DNA of 61,491 nt from an uncultured Pelagibacteraceae bacterium (GCA_902601545.1 CACKNR010000006.1:1-61491); one strand, 5' to 3'. Positions 20,414 to 30,576 are shown, counted from the first letter of the stretch. Translations and numbers: made by a program. Notes: generated by a model from the sequence alone, not told the origin.

Positions 20414-21157
20414 ATGTATTATATTATTGGCGATATTGGAAATACCTCAACAAGAATTTGTTTATTGAATAAATCAAAAATCATAAAATCAATTATTTTC
20501 GATACAAAGAAAATATTTCTTAGAAATTATTTTAAAAAAATTTTTAATAAACTTTTAAAAAAAAAATTTAAAAAAGAAATACTATTTTCATGCGTTGTCC
20601 CTTTAGCTTTAAAAAAAATAAAAAAAACTTTAAAAAACACTGATTATAAAGTTTTAGAGATTAAAAACTTTGATTTAAAGACTCTGATAAAATTAAATGT
20701 TAAAAATAAAAAACAGCTGGGATCGGATAGAATCGTAAATTCTATTGAAGGCAAAAAATTTAAAGATTGTTTAATTATTGATTTTGGAACTGCTACAACT
20801 TTTGATATTATTAAAAATGGAATTTACGAAGGAGGCGTTATAGCTCCTGGTATTAAATCATCTATAAAGAATTTAAGTCAGTCCACAGCTTTACTTCCAG
20901 TATTTAATTTAAAAAACAAACAAAAGAGCTATGGAAAGAATACAAAAGATGCTCTAAACGCAGGTTTTATCTGGGGTTATGATGGATTGATAAATAATAT
21001 AATAAGTAAAATAACTAGAAACTGGAAAATGAATTATAAAATTATACTTACAGGAGGATATGCAAATTTATTTAAAAAGATTATCAAACGTAAAACTATT
21101 GCAGATCAAAACATTACAATTAAAGGCGTTTCTAAAGTTTATAGGGAATTTTTATGA
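20414..21157 (+). CDS. coaX: Type III pantothenate kinase
   Basis: A 247-residue ASKHA-fold kinase that phosphorylates pantothenate, the first step of coenzyme A synthesis. The N-terminal phosphate loop GDIGNTST lies at 6-13, the second phosphate motif IIDFGTATTFD about 122-132, and GGVIAPGI about 141-148. A highly lysine-rich stretch (about 40-90) is typical of this genome's composition. ATG follows birA by five bases, and the stop shares ATGA with the RNase J gene. Confidence 0.93.
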   Translation: MYYIIGDIGNTSTRICLLNKSKIIKSIIFDTKKIFLRNYFKKIFNKLLKKKFKKEILFSCVVPLALKKIKKTLKNTDYKVLEIKNFDLKTLIKLNVKNKKQLGSDRIVNSIEGKKFKDCLIIDFGTATTFDIIKNGIYEGGVIAPGIKSSIKNLSQSTALLPVFNLKNKQKSYGKNTKDALNAGFIWGYDGLINNIISKITRNWKMNYKIILTGGYANLFKKIIKRKTIADQNITIKGVSKVYREFL

Positions 21158-22815
21158 GTAAAGAAGAATTGCTTTTTTGTCCTTTAGGTGGGTCAGGAGA
21201 GATAGGTGGAAATATGAATTTATACGCCTATGGGAAAGAGAATGATCAGAAATGGATTATAGTAGATATGGGAGTTTCTTTTGCTGATGACTCCGTGCCA
21301 GGAATTGATCTAATAATGCCAGACGCAGGTTTTATAATTGATAAGAAAGATGATCTACTTGGCATTGTCTTAACACATGCACATGAAGATCACATAGGCG
21401 CTGTCGCTCATTTATGGCCTAGTTTGAAATGTAAAATGTATGCCACACCTTTTACTTCCGCACTTATTCTTGAAAAATTTAAAGAAAAAAAAATTGATAT
21501 TTCTCCATATTTAGAAGTAGTGCCTTTAAATAGCAAAATTAAGCTGGGGAGTTTTGAAATTGATTTTGTTACTTTAACACATTCTATTCTAGAACCTAAC
21601 GGCTTGAGTATAAAAACTCCATTAGGAACAGTTTTACATACCGGGGATTGGAAAATAGACCCAAATCCATTGATAGGAGGCCAAATCGATAAACAGAAAT
21701 TACAATCTATCGGAGATAGCGGTATATCAGCAATGATATGTGACTCTACAAATATATTTAGCCCTGGTAGAGCCGGTTCAGAGTCAGAGGTAAGGGATAG
21801 CCTTTTAAGAATTATGGAATTAAAAACTAATAGAATTCTTGTAACTTCATTCGCATCAAATGTAGCTCGAATGGAGTCAATATTTTATTGTGCAAAAAAA
21901 ACAGGAAGAAATATTTGTTTAGTCGGTAGATCAATGCAAAGAATTTATAAAGCAGCAAGAAAATGTGGATATCTTCAAGGGATTATTGAGCCTTTAGAGC
22001 CTAGAGATGCAAAAAAAGTAACGAAAAATAAAATTTTATATTTAGCAACTGGTAGCCAAGGAGAGCCTATGGGAGCCATGACTAGAATTATTAATGGAGT
22101 ACATCCAGAGGTACATTTAGAAAGTGGAGATACTGTAATCTTTTCATCTAAAATTATTCCAGGAAATGAAAAAAAATTATATCATTTACAAAACCTAATT
22201 GTAAGAAACAAAATGGAAATGATCAGTGAAGAAAATGCTTTTGTGCACGTCTCTGGTCATCCCAACAGAGACGATCTTAAAGATATGTACAACTGGGTCA
22301 AGCCCCAGTGTGTAATACCTGTTCATGGAGAGCATCGTCATATGGCTGAACACGTTTTATTCGCTAAAGAAATGCAAGTTCCAAACACTTTATTAATTGA
22401 AAATGGTGACATAATTAAAATTCTCCCTGGAAATAAACCAGAAATTATTGATAAAGCACCATCTGGAAAAATTTATCTTGATGGAAATATAAACGTAGAA
22501 ACTGATGCTCAATCTATAAAAGATAGAAAAAATTTATCTTTAAATGGATACTTGGAAATTACATTAATTGTTTCAAACAATGGCAGTATAAAAAAACCAG
22601 TAATTTCTTATAAAGGGATACCAGAAAAAAATGAGGATGATACTTTTATTTTTGATATGGAAGATGAAATAATGAATATTTGTAGAACTTTTTCAATGGA
22701 TAATAAAAAACAACAACAAAATTTAATTGAAACTTTAAAACAAAATTGTAGAAGAATCGTAAGAGAGAAAACTGGAAAAAAACCTTTTACAAATATTAAT
22801 ATTGCAAGGATTTAA
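21154..22815 (+). CDS. rnj: Ribonuclease J
   Basis: A 553-residue metallo-beta-lactamase/beta-CASP nuclease with endo- and 5'-exonuclease activity in RNA maturation and decay. The zinc site HAHEDH is at 75-80; further ligands are in LHTGDWKID and the CDSTN segment. The beta-CASP blocks (SFASNVARM, ATGSQGEP, SGHPNRDDL, PVHGEHRHM) are all present, as is the C-terminal extension. It overlaps coaX by four bases. Its position between coaX and the DUF1467 gene is common in Alphaproteobacteria. Confidence 0.94.
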   Translation: MSKEELLFCPLGGSGEIGGNMNLYAYGKENDQKWIIVDMGVSFADDSVPGIDLIMPDAGFIIDKKDDLLGIVLTHAHEDHIGAVAHLWPSLKCKMYATPFTSALILEKFKEKKIDISPYLEVVPLNSKIKLGSFEIDFVTLTHSILEPNGLSIKTPLGTVLHTGDWKIDPNPLIGGQIDKQKLQSIGDSGISAMICDSTNIFSPGRAGSESEVRDSLLRIMELKTNRILVTSFASNVARMESIFYCAKKTGRNICLVGRSMQRIYKAARKCGYLQGIIEPLEPRDAKKVTKNKILYLATGSQGEPMGAMTRIINGVHPEVHLESGDTVIFSSKIIPGNEKKLYHLQNLIVRNKMEMISEENAFVHVSGHPNRDDLKDMYNWVKPQCVIPVHGEHRHMAEHVLFAKEMQVPNTLLIENGDIIKILPGNKPEIIDKAPSGKIYLDGNINVETDAQSIKDRKNLSLNGYLEITLIVSNNGSIKKPVISYKGIPEKNEDDTFIFDMEDEIMNICRTFSMDNKKQQQNLIETLKQNCRRIVREKTGKKPFTNINIARI

Positions 22816-23069
22816 TGGGTATAACAGGCTCAATAATAGTTTATGTAATGATCTGGTGGATAATATTTTTTTCAGTATTACCAATAGGAATTCGTTCAAA
22901 TAAAGAAGTTTTTCAGGAAAAAATTGAGGGAATGGATCCTGGTGCTCCAAAAAATCCGAATATAGCAAAAAAATTTTTCATTACCACATTAATTACTACT
23001 ATAATTTTTTCAGTCATATATTATCTAGTGGATATTGAATTTTTAAATTTAAGAGAACTTTTAAACTAA
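22815..23069 (+). CDS. DUF1467 family small membrane protein
   Basis: An 84-residue protein with two hydrophobic segments (about 4-24 and 54-72) separated by a polar loop containing the DPGAPKNP motif typical of DUF1467 proteins. That family is found next to rnj or proS in Alphaproteobacteria and has no established function. The start overlaps the RNase J stop by one base and the stop overlaps the proS start by one base (TAATG both times), so it is certainly part of the transcription unit. Confidence 0.85.
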   Translation: MGITGSIIVYVMIWWIIFFSVLPIGIRSNKEVFQEKIEGMDPGAPKNPNIAKKFFITTLITTIIFSVIYYLVDIEFLNLRELLN

Positions 23070-24382
23070 TGTACCTTTCAAAATTATTTATCCCAATAAC
23101 AAAAGATCTCCCAGCAGAGGCAAAAATTAAGTCACATCAGCTAATGCTAAGAACAGGTATGATCAAGCAGTCTTCTGCTGGAATATACTCTTGGCTTCCA
23201 TTAGGTTTCAAAGTAATGAAAAAAATTGAACAAATAGTTAGGGAGGAACAAAATTTAATCGGAGCTCAAGAAATGTTAATGCCTACTATTCAATCCTCAG
23301 AAATATGGAAAGAGAGTGGTAGGTATGATGATTATGGAGAAGAAATGCTAAGAATAAAAGACCGCCAAGGCAGAGAAATTTTATATGGGCCAACAAATGA
23401 GGAACTCATTACAGATGTTTTTAGGACGAGTGTAAAGTCTTATAAATTACTTCCTCAACTTTTGTATCACATTCAATGGAAATTTAGAGACGAGATTAGA
23501 CCTAGATTTGGAGTTATGAGATGTAAAGAATTTTATATGAAAGACGCATATTCTTTCGATTTATCTGATGAAGATGCAAAAAAATCTTATAACAAAATGT
23601 TTTATTCTTATCTTAAAACATTTAATAGGCTGGATTTAAAGGCTATACCAATGGCAGCAGATACCGGGCCTATAGGAGGGGATTTATCACATGAATTTGT
23701 TATATTAGCTGATACTGGTGAAAGTGATATTTATGCAGATAAAAATATTTTTGAAATAGATCTGAATCGATATAAATTTGATGACTCATCACTTCAAAAA
23801 ATGCGTGAAGATTTCACTAAAGTTTACGCAGTTACTGATGAAAAATTTAAAAAAGAAGAATTTAATAAATTAGTTAAAAAGGAAAACCAAATAATTACAA
23901 AAGGAATAGAGGTAGGTCATATTTTTTACTTTAGTGATAAATATTCAAAACCCATGAATTGTTTAATCGATGATAAAAGTGGAAAAAAAACTTCAGTTAA
24001 AATGGGTTCTTACGGAATAGGTGTTTCGAGACTAGTAGGAGCAATCATTGAGGCAAAATACAATAACGATATTATGAAATGGCCTGAGTCTATTGCACCA
24101 TTTAAAGTGGTAATTATACCAAGTATAAGCAAAAACAATAAGGAAAACTTGGAAAAAGCAATAAAAATATACCAAGAACTCAAGAAACAAAATATTGACG
24201 TATTGTTGGATGATGTTGACGAAAATATGTCTAATAAATTTAAGAAACATGACTTAATTGGAATTCCTTATCAAATTATAGTTGGAGCGAAATCAGATGA
24301 CGATAATTTTGAATTTAAGGAAGTGAACAATACAAGCCAAATATTAAGTCTTGATAAAATAAAATCAAAATTAAAGAATTAA
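23069..24382 (+). CDS. proS: Prolyl-tRNA synthetase (short alphaproteobacterial type)
   Basis: A 437-residue class II aminoacyl-tRNA synthetase. Class II motif 1 lies near residues 60-80 (MPTIQSSEIWKESGRYDDYG). Motif 2 is in FRDEIRPRFGVMRCKEFYMKDAYSF and motif 3 near MGSYGIGVSRLVGAIIEA. The C-terminal anticodon-binding domain follows. At about 440 residues it lacks the approximately 180-residue editing insertion of the E. coli-type enzyme, as is usual in Alphaproteobacteria, so mis-charged Ala-tRNAPro would need a separate editing protein. Confidence 0.95.
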   Translation: MYLSKLFIPITKDLPAEAKIKSHQLMLRTGMIKQSSAGIYSWLPLGFKVMKKIEQIVREEQNLIGAQEMLMPTIQSSEIWKESGRYDDYGEEMLRIKDRQGREILYGPTNEELITDVFRTSVKSYKLLPQLLYHIQWKFRDEIRPRFGVMRCKEFYMKDAYSFDLSDEDAKKSYNKMFYSYLKTFNRLDLKAIPMAADTGPIGGDLSHEFVILADTGESDIYADKNIFEIDLNRYKFDDSSLQKMREDFTKVYAVTDEKFKKEEFNKLVKKENQIITKGIEVGHIFYFSDKYSKPMNCLIDDKSGKKTSVKMGSYGIGVSRLVGAIIEAKYNNDIMKWPESIAPFKVVIIPSISKNNKENLEKAIKIYQELKKQNIDVLLDDVDENMSNKFKKHDLIGIPYQIIVGAKSDDDNFEFKEVNNTSQILSLDKIKSKLKN

Positions 24383-24386
24383 TAAC

Positions 24387-25619
24387 TTGTTTACAAAAGC
24401 TGAGAGACTAATTTCATTAAGAAACTTAAGACCAAAAAAAAAAGAAAGTTTTTTGAAAATCATCTCTGTATTTTCTTTTTTAGGAATTGCTTTAGGTGTT
24501 TCAATTCTAATAATTGTTATGTCAGTAATGAACGGGTTTAAAACAGATTTAACTGAGAAAATTTTGGGATTAAACCCACATGTAATAGTTGAGCCAAATA
24601 GTTTTGAGATTAATGATAAATTTATATCAAAATTAAAAAAAAATTATAAAGAAATAGATATTAGCAAATCTTATAGCGGCGAGGGTATAATATTTGGAAT
24701 TGATAATGCGAAAGGTGTTATTTTAAAAGGGGTTGATACAAAAGAAAAAAATATTGAAAATTTTTTTAAAAAATTTATTTCAAAAGGAGAATTAAGCAAC
24801 TTTGGAACAAACAGTGTTTTTATTGGTTCTGAACTTGCTTTTAATCTAAATCTTAAGGAAGGAGATACACTAAATTTAATGTCATCGTCTTTTATTTCAA
24901 CACCACTTGGAAGCGTGCCTTTACAAGAAAGTTTTAAAATTGCCGGTGTGTTTTCAACTGGATTTTTAGAATTTGACCAAAATATTGTTTATCTTAACAT
25001 AGAAGATGCGTTATCAATTTTTGACAAAGAGCATAAGGATTTAAATATCGAAATCTATTTAGACAATCCTTTAGAGGCAAATTCATACAAAAAAGAGATT
25101 CAAAAGATAAATCCAAATTATTTTATTTATACTTGGTCAGATTTGAATAAATCTCTTTTTAGTGCCTTAAAGCTGGAGAGAAATGTAATGTTTATTATAC
25201 TTACTCTTATAGTTGTCGTGGCTGCATTTAATATTATCTCAGGATTAACCATATTAATTAAAAATAAAACAAAAGAAATTGCAATATTAAAGACTTTAGG
25301 TTTAAGTAACAACTCAATTAAAAAAATATTTTTTTTGACAGGATTAACCATAGGTTTTTTTGCAACAATCACTGGCATCATATTGGGGATCATATTCTCT
25401 TTAAATATTGAGAAATTAAGAATTTTAATATCAAATATTTTTGATTTAGAAATTTTTCCATCTGATATATATTTTTTAGATAAACTCCCTACTGAAATAA
25501 ATGTAAGTTATATATTTCTTGTTTTTTTTATTTCAATAATTATTTCAGCTATAGCCTCTTATTTACCTGCTAAGAAAATTTCAAAAATGAATACTTTTAG
25601 AGCTTTGAGATATGAATAA
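24387..25619 (+). CDS. lolC: Lipoprotein-releasing ABC transporter permease (LolC/LolE family)
   Basis: A 410-residue permease with one N-terminal helix (about 25-48), a large periplasmic MacB-like domain (about 50-260) and three C-terminal helices: the FtsX/MacB topology. The N-terminus (LISLRNLRPKKKESF) is typical of LolC/LolE, which extract outer-membrane lipoproteins from the inner membrane. Only one permease gene is present next to lolD, so the transporter is likely a homodimer rather than a LolC/LolE heterodimer. The start is TTG at 24387, four bases past the proS stop; no in-frame ATG nearby would keep the first basic segment. Overlaps lolD by eight bases. Confidence 0.9.
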   Translation: MFTKAERLISLRNLRPKKKESFLKIISVFSFLGIALGVSILIIVMSVMNGFKTDLTEKILGLNPHVIVEPNSFEINDKFISKLKKNYKEIDISKSYSGEGIIFGIDNAKGVILKGVDTKEKNIENFFKKFISKGELSNFGTNSVFIGSELAFNLNLKEGDTLNLMSSSFISTPLGSVPLQESFKIAGVFSTGFLEFDQNIVYLNIEDALSIFDKEHKDLNIEIYLDNPLEANSYKKEIQKINPNYFIYTWSDLNKSLFSALKLERNVMFIILTLIVVVAAFNIISGLTILIKNKTKEIAILKTLGLSNNSIKKIFFLTGLTIGFFATITGIILGIIFSLNIEKLRILISNIFDLEIFPSDIYFLDKLPTEINVSYIFLVFFISIIISAIASYLPAKKISKMNTFRALRYE

Positions 25620-26298
25620 AATTATATTAGAGACCACAAATTTAAAAAAAAGTTTTGAACATACAAGTGGTTTGATAACACTTTTTGATAGATTTAACAT
25701 AAAGATTAAAGAAGGAGAGCTAGTTGCTTTGGTAGGTCCATCTGGTTCTGGAAAATCCTCATTACTCCATATGTTAGCTTTACTTGATGAACCGTCAAAA
25801 GGCAAAATTACATTCGATAAGATAGATACAAAGGGTCTTTCGAGTATAGAAAAAGATAAATTAAGAAAGAATAATATTTCAATAATTTTTCAAGACAATA
25901 ATTTATTATTAGACTTCACTGCAATTGAAAATATTATGATGCCATTAATTATAGAAAATAAAAAAAAAGAGCTCATTTTAGAAAAAGCAAAAAAAATTTT
26001 GAATGATCTTAAAATTGCAGACAGAGCAAATCATTTTCCAAATGAACTTTCAGGAGGAGAACAACAAAGAGTAGCTATTGGTAGATCACTTATAGCAGAA
26101 ACAAAATTAATATTAGCTGATGAACCAACTGGAAACTTAGATTTTAAAACTTCTAAAGAAATTTTTTCACTTTTTTTAAAATTAAAAAAACTTAAAAAAA
26201 CAATTATCTTTGCAACCCATAATAGAGAACTTGCTAACAGGGCTGATTACAAGTTGTTTATTTCTGATGGTGTTATAAAACGGGTTAATGCTAGATAG
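25612..26298 (+). CDS. lolD: Lipoprotein-releasing ABC transporter ATP-binding protein
   Basis: A 228-residue ABC ATPase powering lipoprotein release. Walker A is GPSGSGKSS, the Q-loop lies in IIFQDNNLL, the signature is LSGGEQQRVAIGRS, Walker B is LILADEPTGNLD and the switch His is in FATHN. LolD-type features are the late N-terminal extension and the LLDFTAIENI segment. It overlaps its permease by eight bases and dnaE by eleven. Confidence 0.94.
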   Translation: MNKIILETTNLKKSFEHTSGLITLFDRFNIKIKEGELVALVGPSGSGKSSLLHMLALLDEPSKGKITFDKIDTKGLSSIEKDKLRKNNISIIFQDNNLLLDFTAIENIMMPLIIENKKKELILEKAKKILNDLKIADRANHFPNELSGGEQQRVAIGRSLIAETKLILADEPTGNLDFKTSKEIFSLFLKLKKLKKTIIFATHNRELANRADYKLFISDGVIKRVNAR

Positions 26299-29200
26299 CA
26301 AAAACAATTTTAACAACTTAAAAATTCATACTCAATACTCTATTTGCGAAGGTGCAATAAAAATTGATGAACTTGCAGAATATTGTAAATCAAATAAGAT
26401 AAAATGTTTAGGTCTTGCGGATAGCTTTAATTTATGTGGTGCGTTGGAATTTTCGGAGAAACTTTCAAAAGTTGGAACTCATCCTATTATTGGAACTCAA
26501 ATAAATATTAGAGCTTTTAATAGTATAGGAAAAGTTACACTTTACGCTAAATCAGAAGCGGGATATAAAAATTTAACAAAATTGTCATCATTAAGTTATC
26601 TTAAAGCTTCAGGAACAGAAGATCCAGCTTGTGAAATTAAGGACATAATCAATAATAATTCTGATTTGATACTACTTACTGGTAATTACAGGAATTTTTT
26701 TGGAAATCTTTTCCAATCCAATAAAATAAAAGATTTAAAAGAAACAATTGTAAAATTCAAAAATCATTTCAAAGATAGAATTTATTTTGAAATTCAAAGA
26801 CATAATGAAATTGATGAGAAAAGTTTTGAAAATTTTATATTAAACAACTCTAAGTCATTGAATATTCCTCTCATTGCTTCTCAAGAAGTTTACTATCTTA
26901 CGCAAGATATGTATGAAGCTCATGATGCACTAAAATGTATTGGTGAGAAGAGTTTTGTAGATGATAAAAATAGATTTAAATTAAGTAATCAACATTTTTT
27001 AAAAGATAGCAATGAATTAGCGACTTTATTTTCTGATATTCCGGAAGCATTAGAAAATAATTATAATTTTCATTTAAGATTTAATTTCAAACCTAAAAAG
27101 TCCAAGCCTATACTACCATCTTTATCAAATAAAAAAAATTTATCACCTGAGGAGGAGCTTTCTATTCAAGCAAAATCAGGACTTACAAATAGAATAAAAA
27201 ATTTTATTTCAAAAAAAAATAAAGACAAAAACCTGGATCAAATTCAAAAAATTTATGTAGATAGACTTGAACATGAAATTAATATTATTAACTCGATGAA
27301 TTACGCTAGTTATTTTTTAATAGTTTCAGATTATATTAAGTGGGCCAAAAAAAACTCTATTCCTGTTGGACCAGGGAGAGGATCTGGTGCTGGCTCTTTA
27401 GTAGCCTATTCTTTAGATATTACAGATCTTGACCCAATAGAATATAATCTAATTTTTGAAAGATTTTTAAATCCTGATAGAATTTCTATGCCAGATTTTG
27501 ATATAGATTTTTGTGAGGAAAAAAGAGATCAAGTTTTTGAGTATTTAAAAAAAAAATATCAAGATGGTGTAGCTCACATTATTACATTTGGTAAACTTAA
27601 AGCAAGGATGGCCTTGAGAGATGTCGGAAGAGTCCTAGGTTTATCTTACGGACATGTTGATCGACTTTGTAAAATGGTACCATTTGATCCATCAAGACCT
27701 TTGACTTTACAAGAGTCCATAAATCGAGAGCCAAGATTTAAAGAAGAAATAAAATTAAACCCAAAAGTTAAAAAATTATTAGATTTGTCATTAAAATTGG
27801 AGGGCTTAAATAGAAACATGGCAACTCATGCAGCAGGAGTAGTGATAGCAGGAGAAAAATTGTTTGATCAATTCCCACTATACGTTGACCATAGTTCTAA
27901 TTTAATTTTACCTTCCACACAGTACGATATGTACTCGTCTGAAAACGCCGGATTAGTTAAATTTGACTTATTAGGTCTTAAAACGTTAACTGTCATTGAT
28001 AAAACAATAAAAAGATTAAAATTAAAAAAGATACAATTAGACATCAGTAAAATAAATCAAAACGATGAAAAAGTATTTTCTTTACTTTCAACAGGTGAAA
28101 CAACTGGATTATTTCAATTAGAAAGCGCTGGTATGAGAGAAGCTATTAAACAAATGAAGCCGAATAAATTTGACGATATTATTGCTTTAGTCGCTTTATA
28201 TAGACCAGGACCAATGAGCAACATACCAATTTATAATGATTGTAAAAATGGAACAAAAGAACCAGATTACATTCATCCAATTCTGAAAGAAATATTAAAA
28301 CCTACTTACGGTATTATAATTTATCAAGAGCAAGTAATGCAGATTGCCCAAATTTTAGCAGGCTTTACAGCAGGTGAGGCAGATATTTTGAGGCGAGCTA
28401 TGGGAAAAAAAAAGAAAGCAGAACTCGATAAACAAAAAGAGAGATTTATTAATGGGGCAATAAAAAATGGAATAGCCAAGGATGTTGCTAATTTTGTTTT
28501 TACGAAAATAGAACCTTTTGCTCAATATGGATTTAATAAAAGTCATGCTGCAGCTTATGCTTTAATAGCTTACCAAACAGCTTATTTAAAAACCTATTAT
28601 AAAGAGGATTTTATTGCAGCAACGATGTCAACTGAACTTACAAATACCTCTAAACTAAGAGAATTTGTTGAGGAACTAAAAAGACTTAAGGTAGAAATTA
28701 TTAATCCATCAATAAACAATTGTTTTGCAGAATTCAAAGCTATTGGAGGAAAAATTTATTATGGATTAGGAGCTATAAAGAATGTTGGGTTTGAGGCAAT
28801 TTCAAATATTGTAGATGAAAGAGAAAAAAATGGTAAGTTTAAATCTTTTTTCGATTTTATTAATAGAGTTAATTCGAAAGATGTAAATAAATTACAATTA
28901 GAAGGGTTAACAAAAGCGGGCGTTTTTGATGAATTTGAAAAGGATAGAAATAAAATATTTTTATCAATACCAAAAATAATACAACAAATCAAAATTATAA
29001 ATGAGGATAAAAGTAATAATCAAACAAGTCTTTTTGCTAATAATGACAATCATGGGTACAATTTTGACTTTCTGCCATCAAAGCCTTGGAAGCAAAAAGT
29101 GCTTCTTTCTGAAGAATTTAAAGCTCTAGGTTTTTATATCTCAAATCACCCACTAAATGAGTACGAAGAATTATTTAATAACTTAAATATACTCACTTAC

Positions 29201-29704
29201 GAAGAATTTTTTAGAAATAATGACAATGAGGGTTTAGTTGCGGGGACGATAATGTCAATTCAAGAAAAAAAAAGTGCAAAAGGAACACCTTACGCAATAG
29301 TAAAATTTAGTGATCAAAAAATGGAATTTGAATTATTTTTATTTGCTGAAATTTTAGTAGCTAACAGAGATAAAATAAAAGAGTCAGAGTCTTTCATTCT
29401 CACTTTACAAAAAGATAAAACAACAGAAGAAAATGTAAAAAAAAGAATAAATGTACGAAAGATTACCAGTATTGAAGAAATAACTAATAAACCATACTCT
29501 AAAGTGATAATTGAACTTAGAGAAAACTTTAAAATTAACGAAATCAAGGAAATTTTATGTCAAAAAGGAAATACTAAGATTGAAATAGTAATAAATAATG
29601 AAAATAAAAAAGTTCATTATTTACTTCAAAATAGTCGTAAATTTGATTTAAAAGATTACAAGGCTTTAAAAACTAAGGAATACGTTAAAAAAATAACAGT
29701 TTAG
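26288..29704 (+). CDS. dnaE: DNA polymerase III subunit alpha
   Basis: The 1138-residue replicative polymerase. An N-terminal PHP domain (about 5-260) opens with KIHTQYSICEG. The palm contains GPGRGSGAGSLVAYS (about 362-376) and the catalytic aspartates in PDFDID at 402-407. The fingers include FNKSHAAAYALIAYQTAYLK. The tau/beta-binding C-terminal region includes an OB-fold (about 965-1065), and the QTSLF motif (about 910-915) is a probable beta-clamp binding peptide. The PHP domain has lost several metal ligands of the proofreading type, as in many proteobacterial DnaE. Starts inside the lolD end by eleven bases. Confidence 0.96.
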   Translation: MLDSKNNFNNLKIHTQYSICEGAIKIDELAEYCKSNKIKCLGLADSFNLCGALEFSEKLSKVGTHPIIGTQINIRAFNSIGKVTLYAKSEAGYKNLTKLSSLSYLKASGTEDPACEIKDIINNNSDLILLTGNYRNFFGNLFQSNKIKDLKETIVKFKNHFKDRIYFEIQRHNEIDEKSFENFILNNSKSLNIPLIASQEVYYLTQDMYEAHDALKCIGEKSFVDDKNRFKLSNQHFLKDSNELATLFSDIPEALENNYNFHLRFNFKPKKSKPILPSLSNKKNLSPEEELSIQAKSGLTNRIKNFISKKNKDKNLDQIQKIYVDRLEHEINIINSMNYASYFLIVSDYIKWAKKNSIPVGPGRGSGAGSLVAYSLDITDLDPIEYNLIFERFLNPDRISMPDFDIDFCEEKRDQVFEYLKKKYQDGVAHIITFGKLKARMALRDVGRVLGLSYGHVDRLCKMVPFDPSRPLTLQESINREPRFKEEIKLNPKVKKLLDLSLKLEGLNRNMATHAAGVVIAGEKLFDQFPLYVDHSSNLILPSTQYDMYSSENAGLVKFDLLGLKTLTVIDKTIKRLKLKKIQLDISKINQNDEKVFSLLSTGETTGLFQLESAGMREAIKQMKPNKFDDIIALVALYRPGPMSNIPIYNDCKNGTKEPDYIHPILKEILKPTYGIIIYQEQVMQIAQILAGFTAGEADILRRAMGKKKKAELDKQKERFINGAIKNGIAKDVANFVFTKIEPFAQYGFNKSHAAAYALIAYQTAYLKTYYKEDFIAATMSTELTNTSKLREFVEELKRLKVEIINPSINNCFAEFKAIGGKIYYGLGAIKNVGFEAISNIVDEREKNGKFKSFFDFINRVNSKDVNKLQLEGLTKAGVFDEFEKDRNKIFLSIPKIIQQIKIINEDKSNNQTSLFANNDNHGYNFDFLPSKPWKQKVLLSEEFKALGFYISNHPLNEYEELFNNLNILTYEEFFRNNDNEGLVAGTIMSIQEKKSAKGTPYAIVKFSDQKMEFELFLFAEILVANRDKIKESESFILTLQKDKTTEENVKKRINVRKITSIEEITNKPYSKVIIELRENFKINEIKEILCQKGNTKIEIVINNENKKVHYLLQNSRKFDLKDYKALKTKEYVKKITV

Positions 29705-29708
29705 AGTA

Positions 29709-29736
29709 TTGATTTTTTGTCTTGTTTGTATATATC
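29709..29736 (+). promoter_or_regulatory. Candidate sigma70 promoter for rpsB operon
   Basis: TTGATT at 29709-29714 and TATATC at 29731-29736 are separated by 16 bases. This predicts a start near 29743, just ahead of the structured leader. The boxes match the consensus moderately. It is the only reasonable promoter-like pair in the 119-base gap between dnaE and rpsB. Confidence 0.4.
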
Positions 29737-29747
29737 AGTTAGTAATT

Positions 29748-29823
29748 TCGCACACAGTTTTAAGGGTAATTCCCTCCCGGTACATGAAAGTGGAGTTGCT
29801 GTGGTGGATTAACCGGAAAATAT
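29748..29823 (+). ncRNA. Ribosomal protein S2 (rpsB) leader RNA, putative pseudoknot autoregulatory element
   Basis: This is the most GC-rich non-coding stretch in the window and lies immediately before rpsB. Pairings visible by eye: CACAGT at 29753-29758 with GCTGTG at 29798-29803; GGG/CCC hairpin at 29764-29766 with 29772-29774; and CCGGT at 29777-29781 with ACCGG at 29812-29816. The first and third stems cross, forming a pseudoknot. The ACCGG strand overlaps the likely ribosome site (CCGGA, about seven bases before the ATG), so folding or S2 binding could block initiation. A structured leader upstream of S2 in Pelagibacter has been described; identity with it is inferred from position. Confidence 0.65.
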
Positions 29824-30558
29824 ATGAACGTACCAAAAATAGATATTAAGCAACTGCTTGAAGCAGGAGTTCACTTAGGTCACAAAACCTTGAGATGGAA
29901 CCCAAAAATGAAGAAATACATTTTTGGAGAAAAAAACTCTATACATATTATAGATCTAACTCAAACTGTAGATTTTTTAAAAAACGCTTTAGTAGAGGTT
30001 CATAAAATTATTTCAAGCGGTGGTAAAATTCTAATCGTTTCAACAAAAAAACAAGCCTCAGAACAAGTAAGTCAATTAGCAGAAGATACAGGACAGTACT
30101 ATGTTAATTATAGATGGTTAGGCGGTATGCTTACAAATTGGAATACGATCCAAAATTCAATTAAAAGACTTAAAAAACTTGAAGATCAACTTTCAAAAGA
30201 AAATTTAGGTTTTACCAAAAAAGAAATTTTAAAGTTTGGAAAAGAAAGAGAAAAATTAAAAAGATCTCTAGGAGGGATCATGGAAATGAAAAAAATTCCC
30301 GAATTAATTTTCATAATTGATACGAATATCGAGTCGTTGGCTGTTGCAGAAGCAAAAAAACTTGGTATCCCAATAATTGCTGTCTTAGACACAAATTCTG
30401 ATCCAACTGGAATTGATTTTCCTATCCCTGGCAATGATGATGCTAGAAGATCAATAAACCTTTATTGTGAACTTTTAAAAAATACGATTAAAGATGCGGA
30501 AAAATTTATTAAAGGTTCTGAGGAAGTAAATAAAAAAAAGCCTGAAAAGAAAAATTAA
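29824..30558 (+). CDS. rpsB: 30S ribosomal protein S2
   Basis: A 244-residue small-subunit protein. The N-terminal [25 protein letters not shown] block, the coiled insertion (about 105-160), the [42 protein letters not shown] run (key motif DTNSDP) and a lysine-rich C-terminal tail are all typical. It is preceded by the structured leader described here and followed 18 bases later by tsf, the classical partner gene. Confidence 0.97.
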   Translation: MNVPKIDIKQLLEAGVHLGHKTLRWNPKMKKYIFGEKNSIHIIDLTQTVDFLKNALVEVHKIISSGGKILIVSTKKQASEQVSQLAEDTGQYYVNYRWLGGMLTNWNTIQNSIKRLKKLEDQLSKENLGFTKKEILKFGKEREKLKRSLGGIMEMKKIPELIFIIDTNIESLAVAEAKKLGIPIIAVLDTNSDPTGIDFPIPGNDDARRSINLYCELLKNTIKDAEKFIKGSEEVNKKKPEKKN

Positions 30559-30576
30559 ACTATTCGGTCAATTCCA

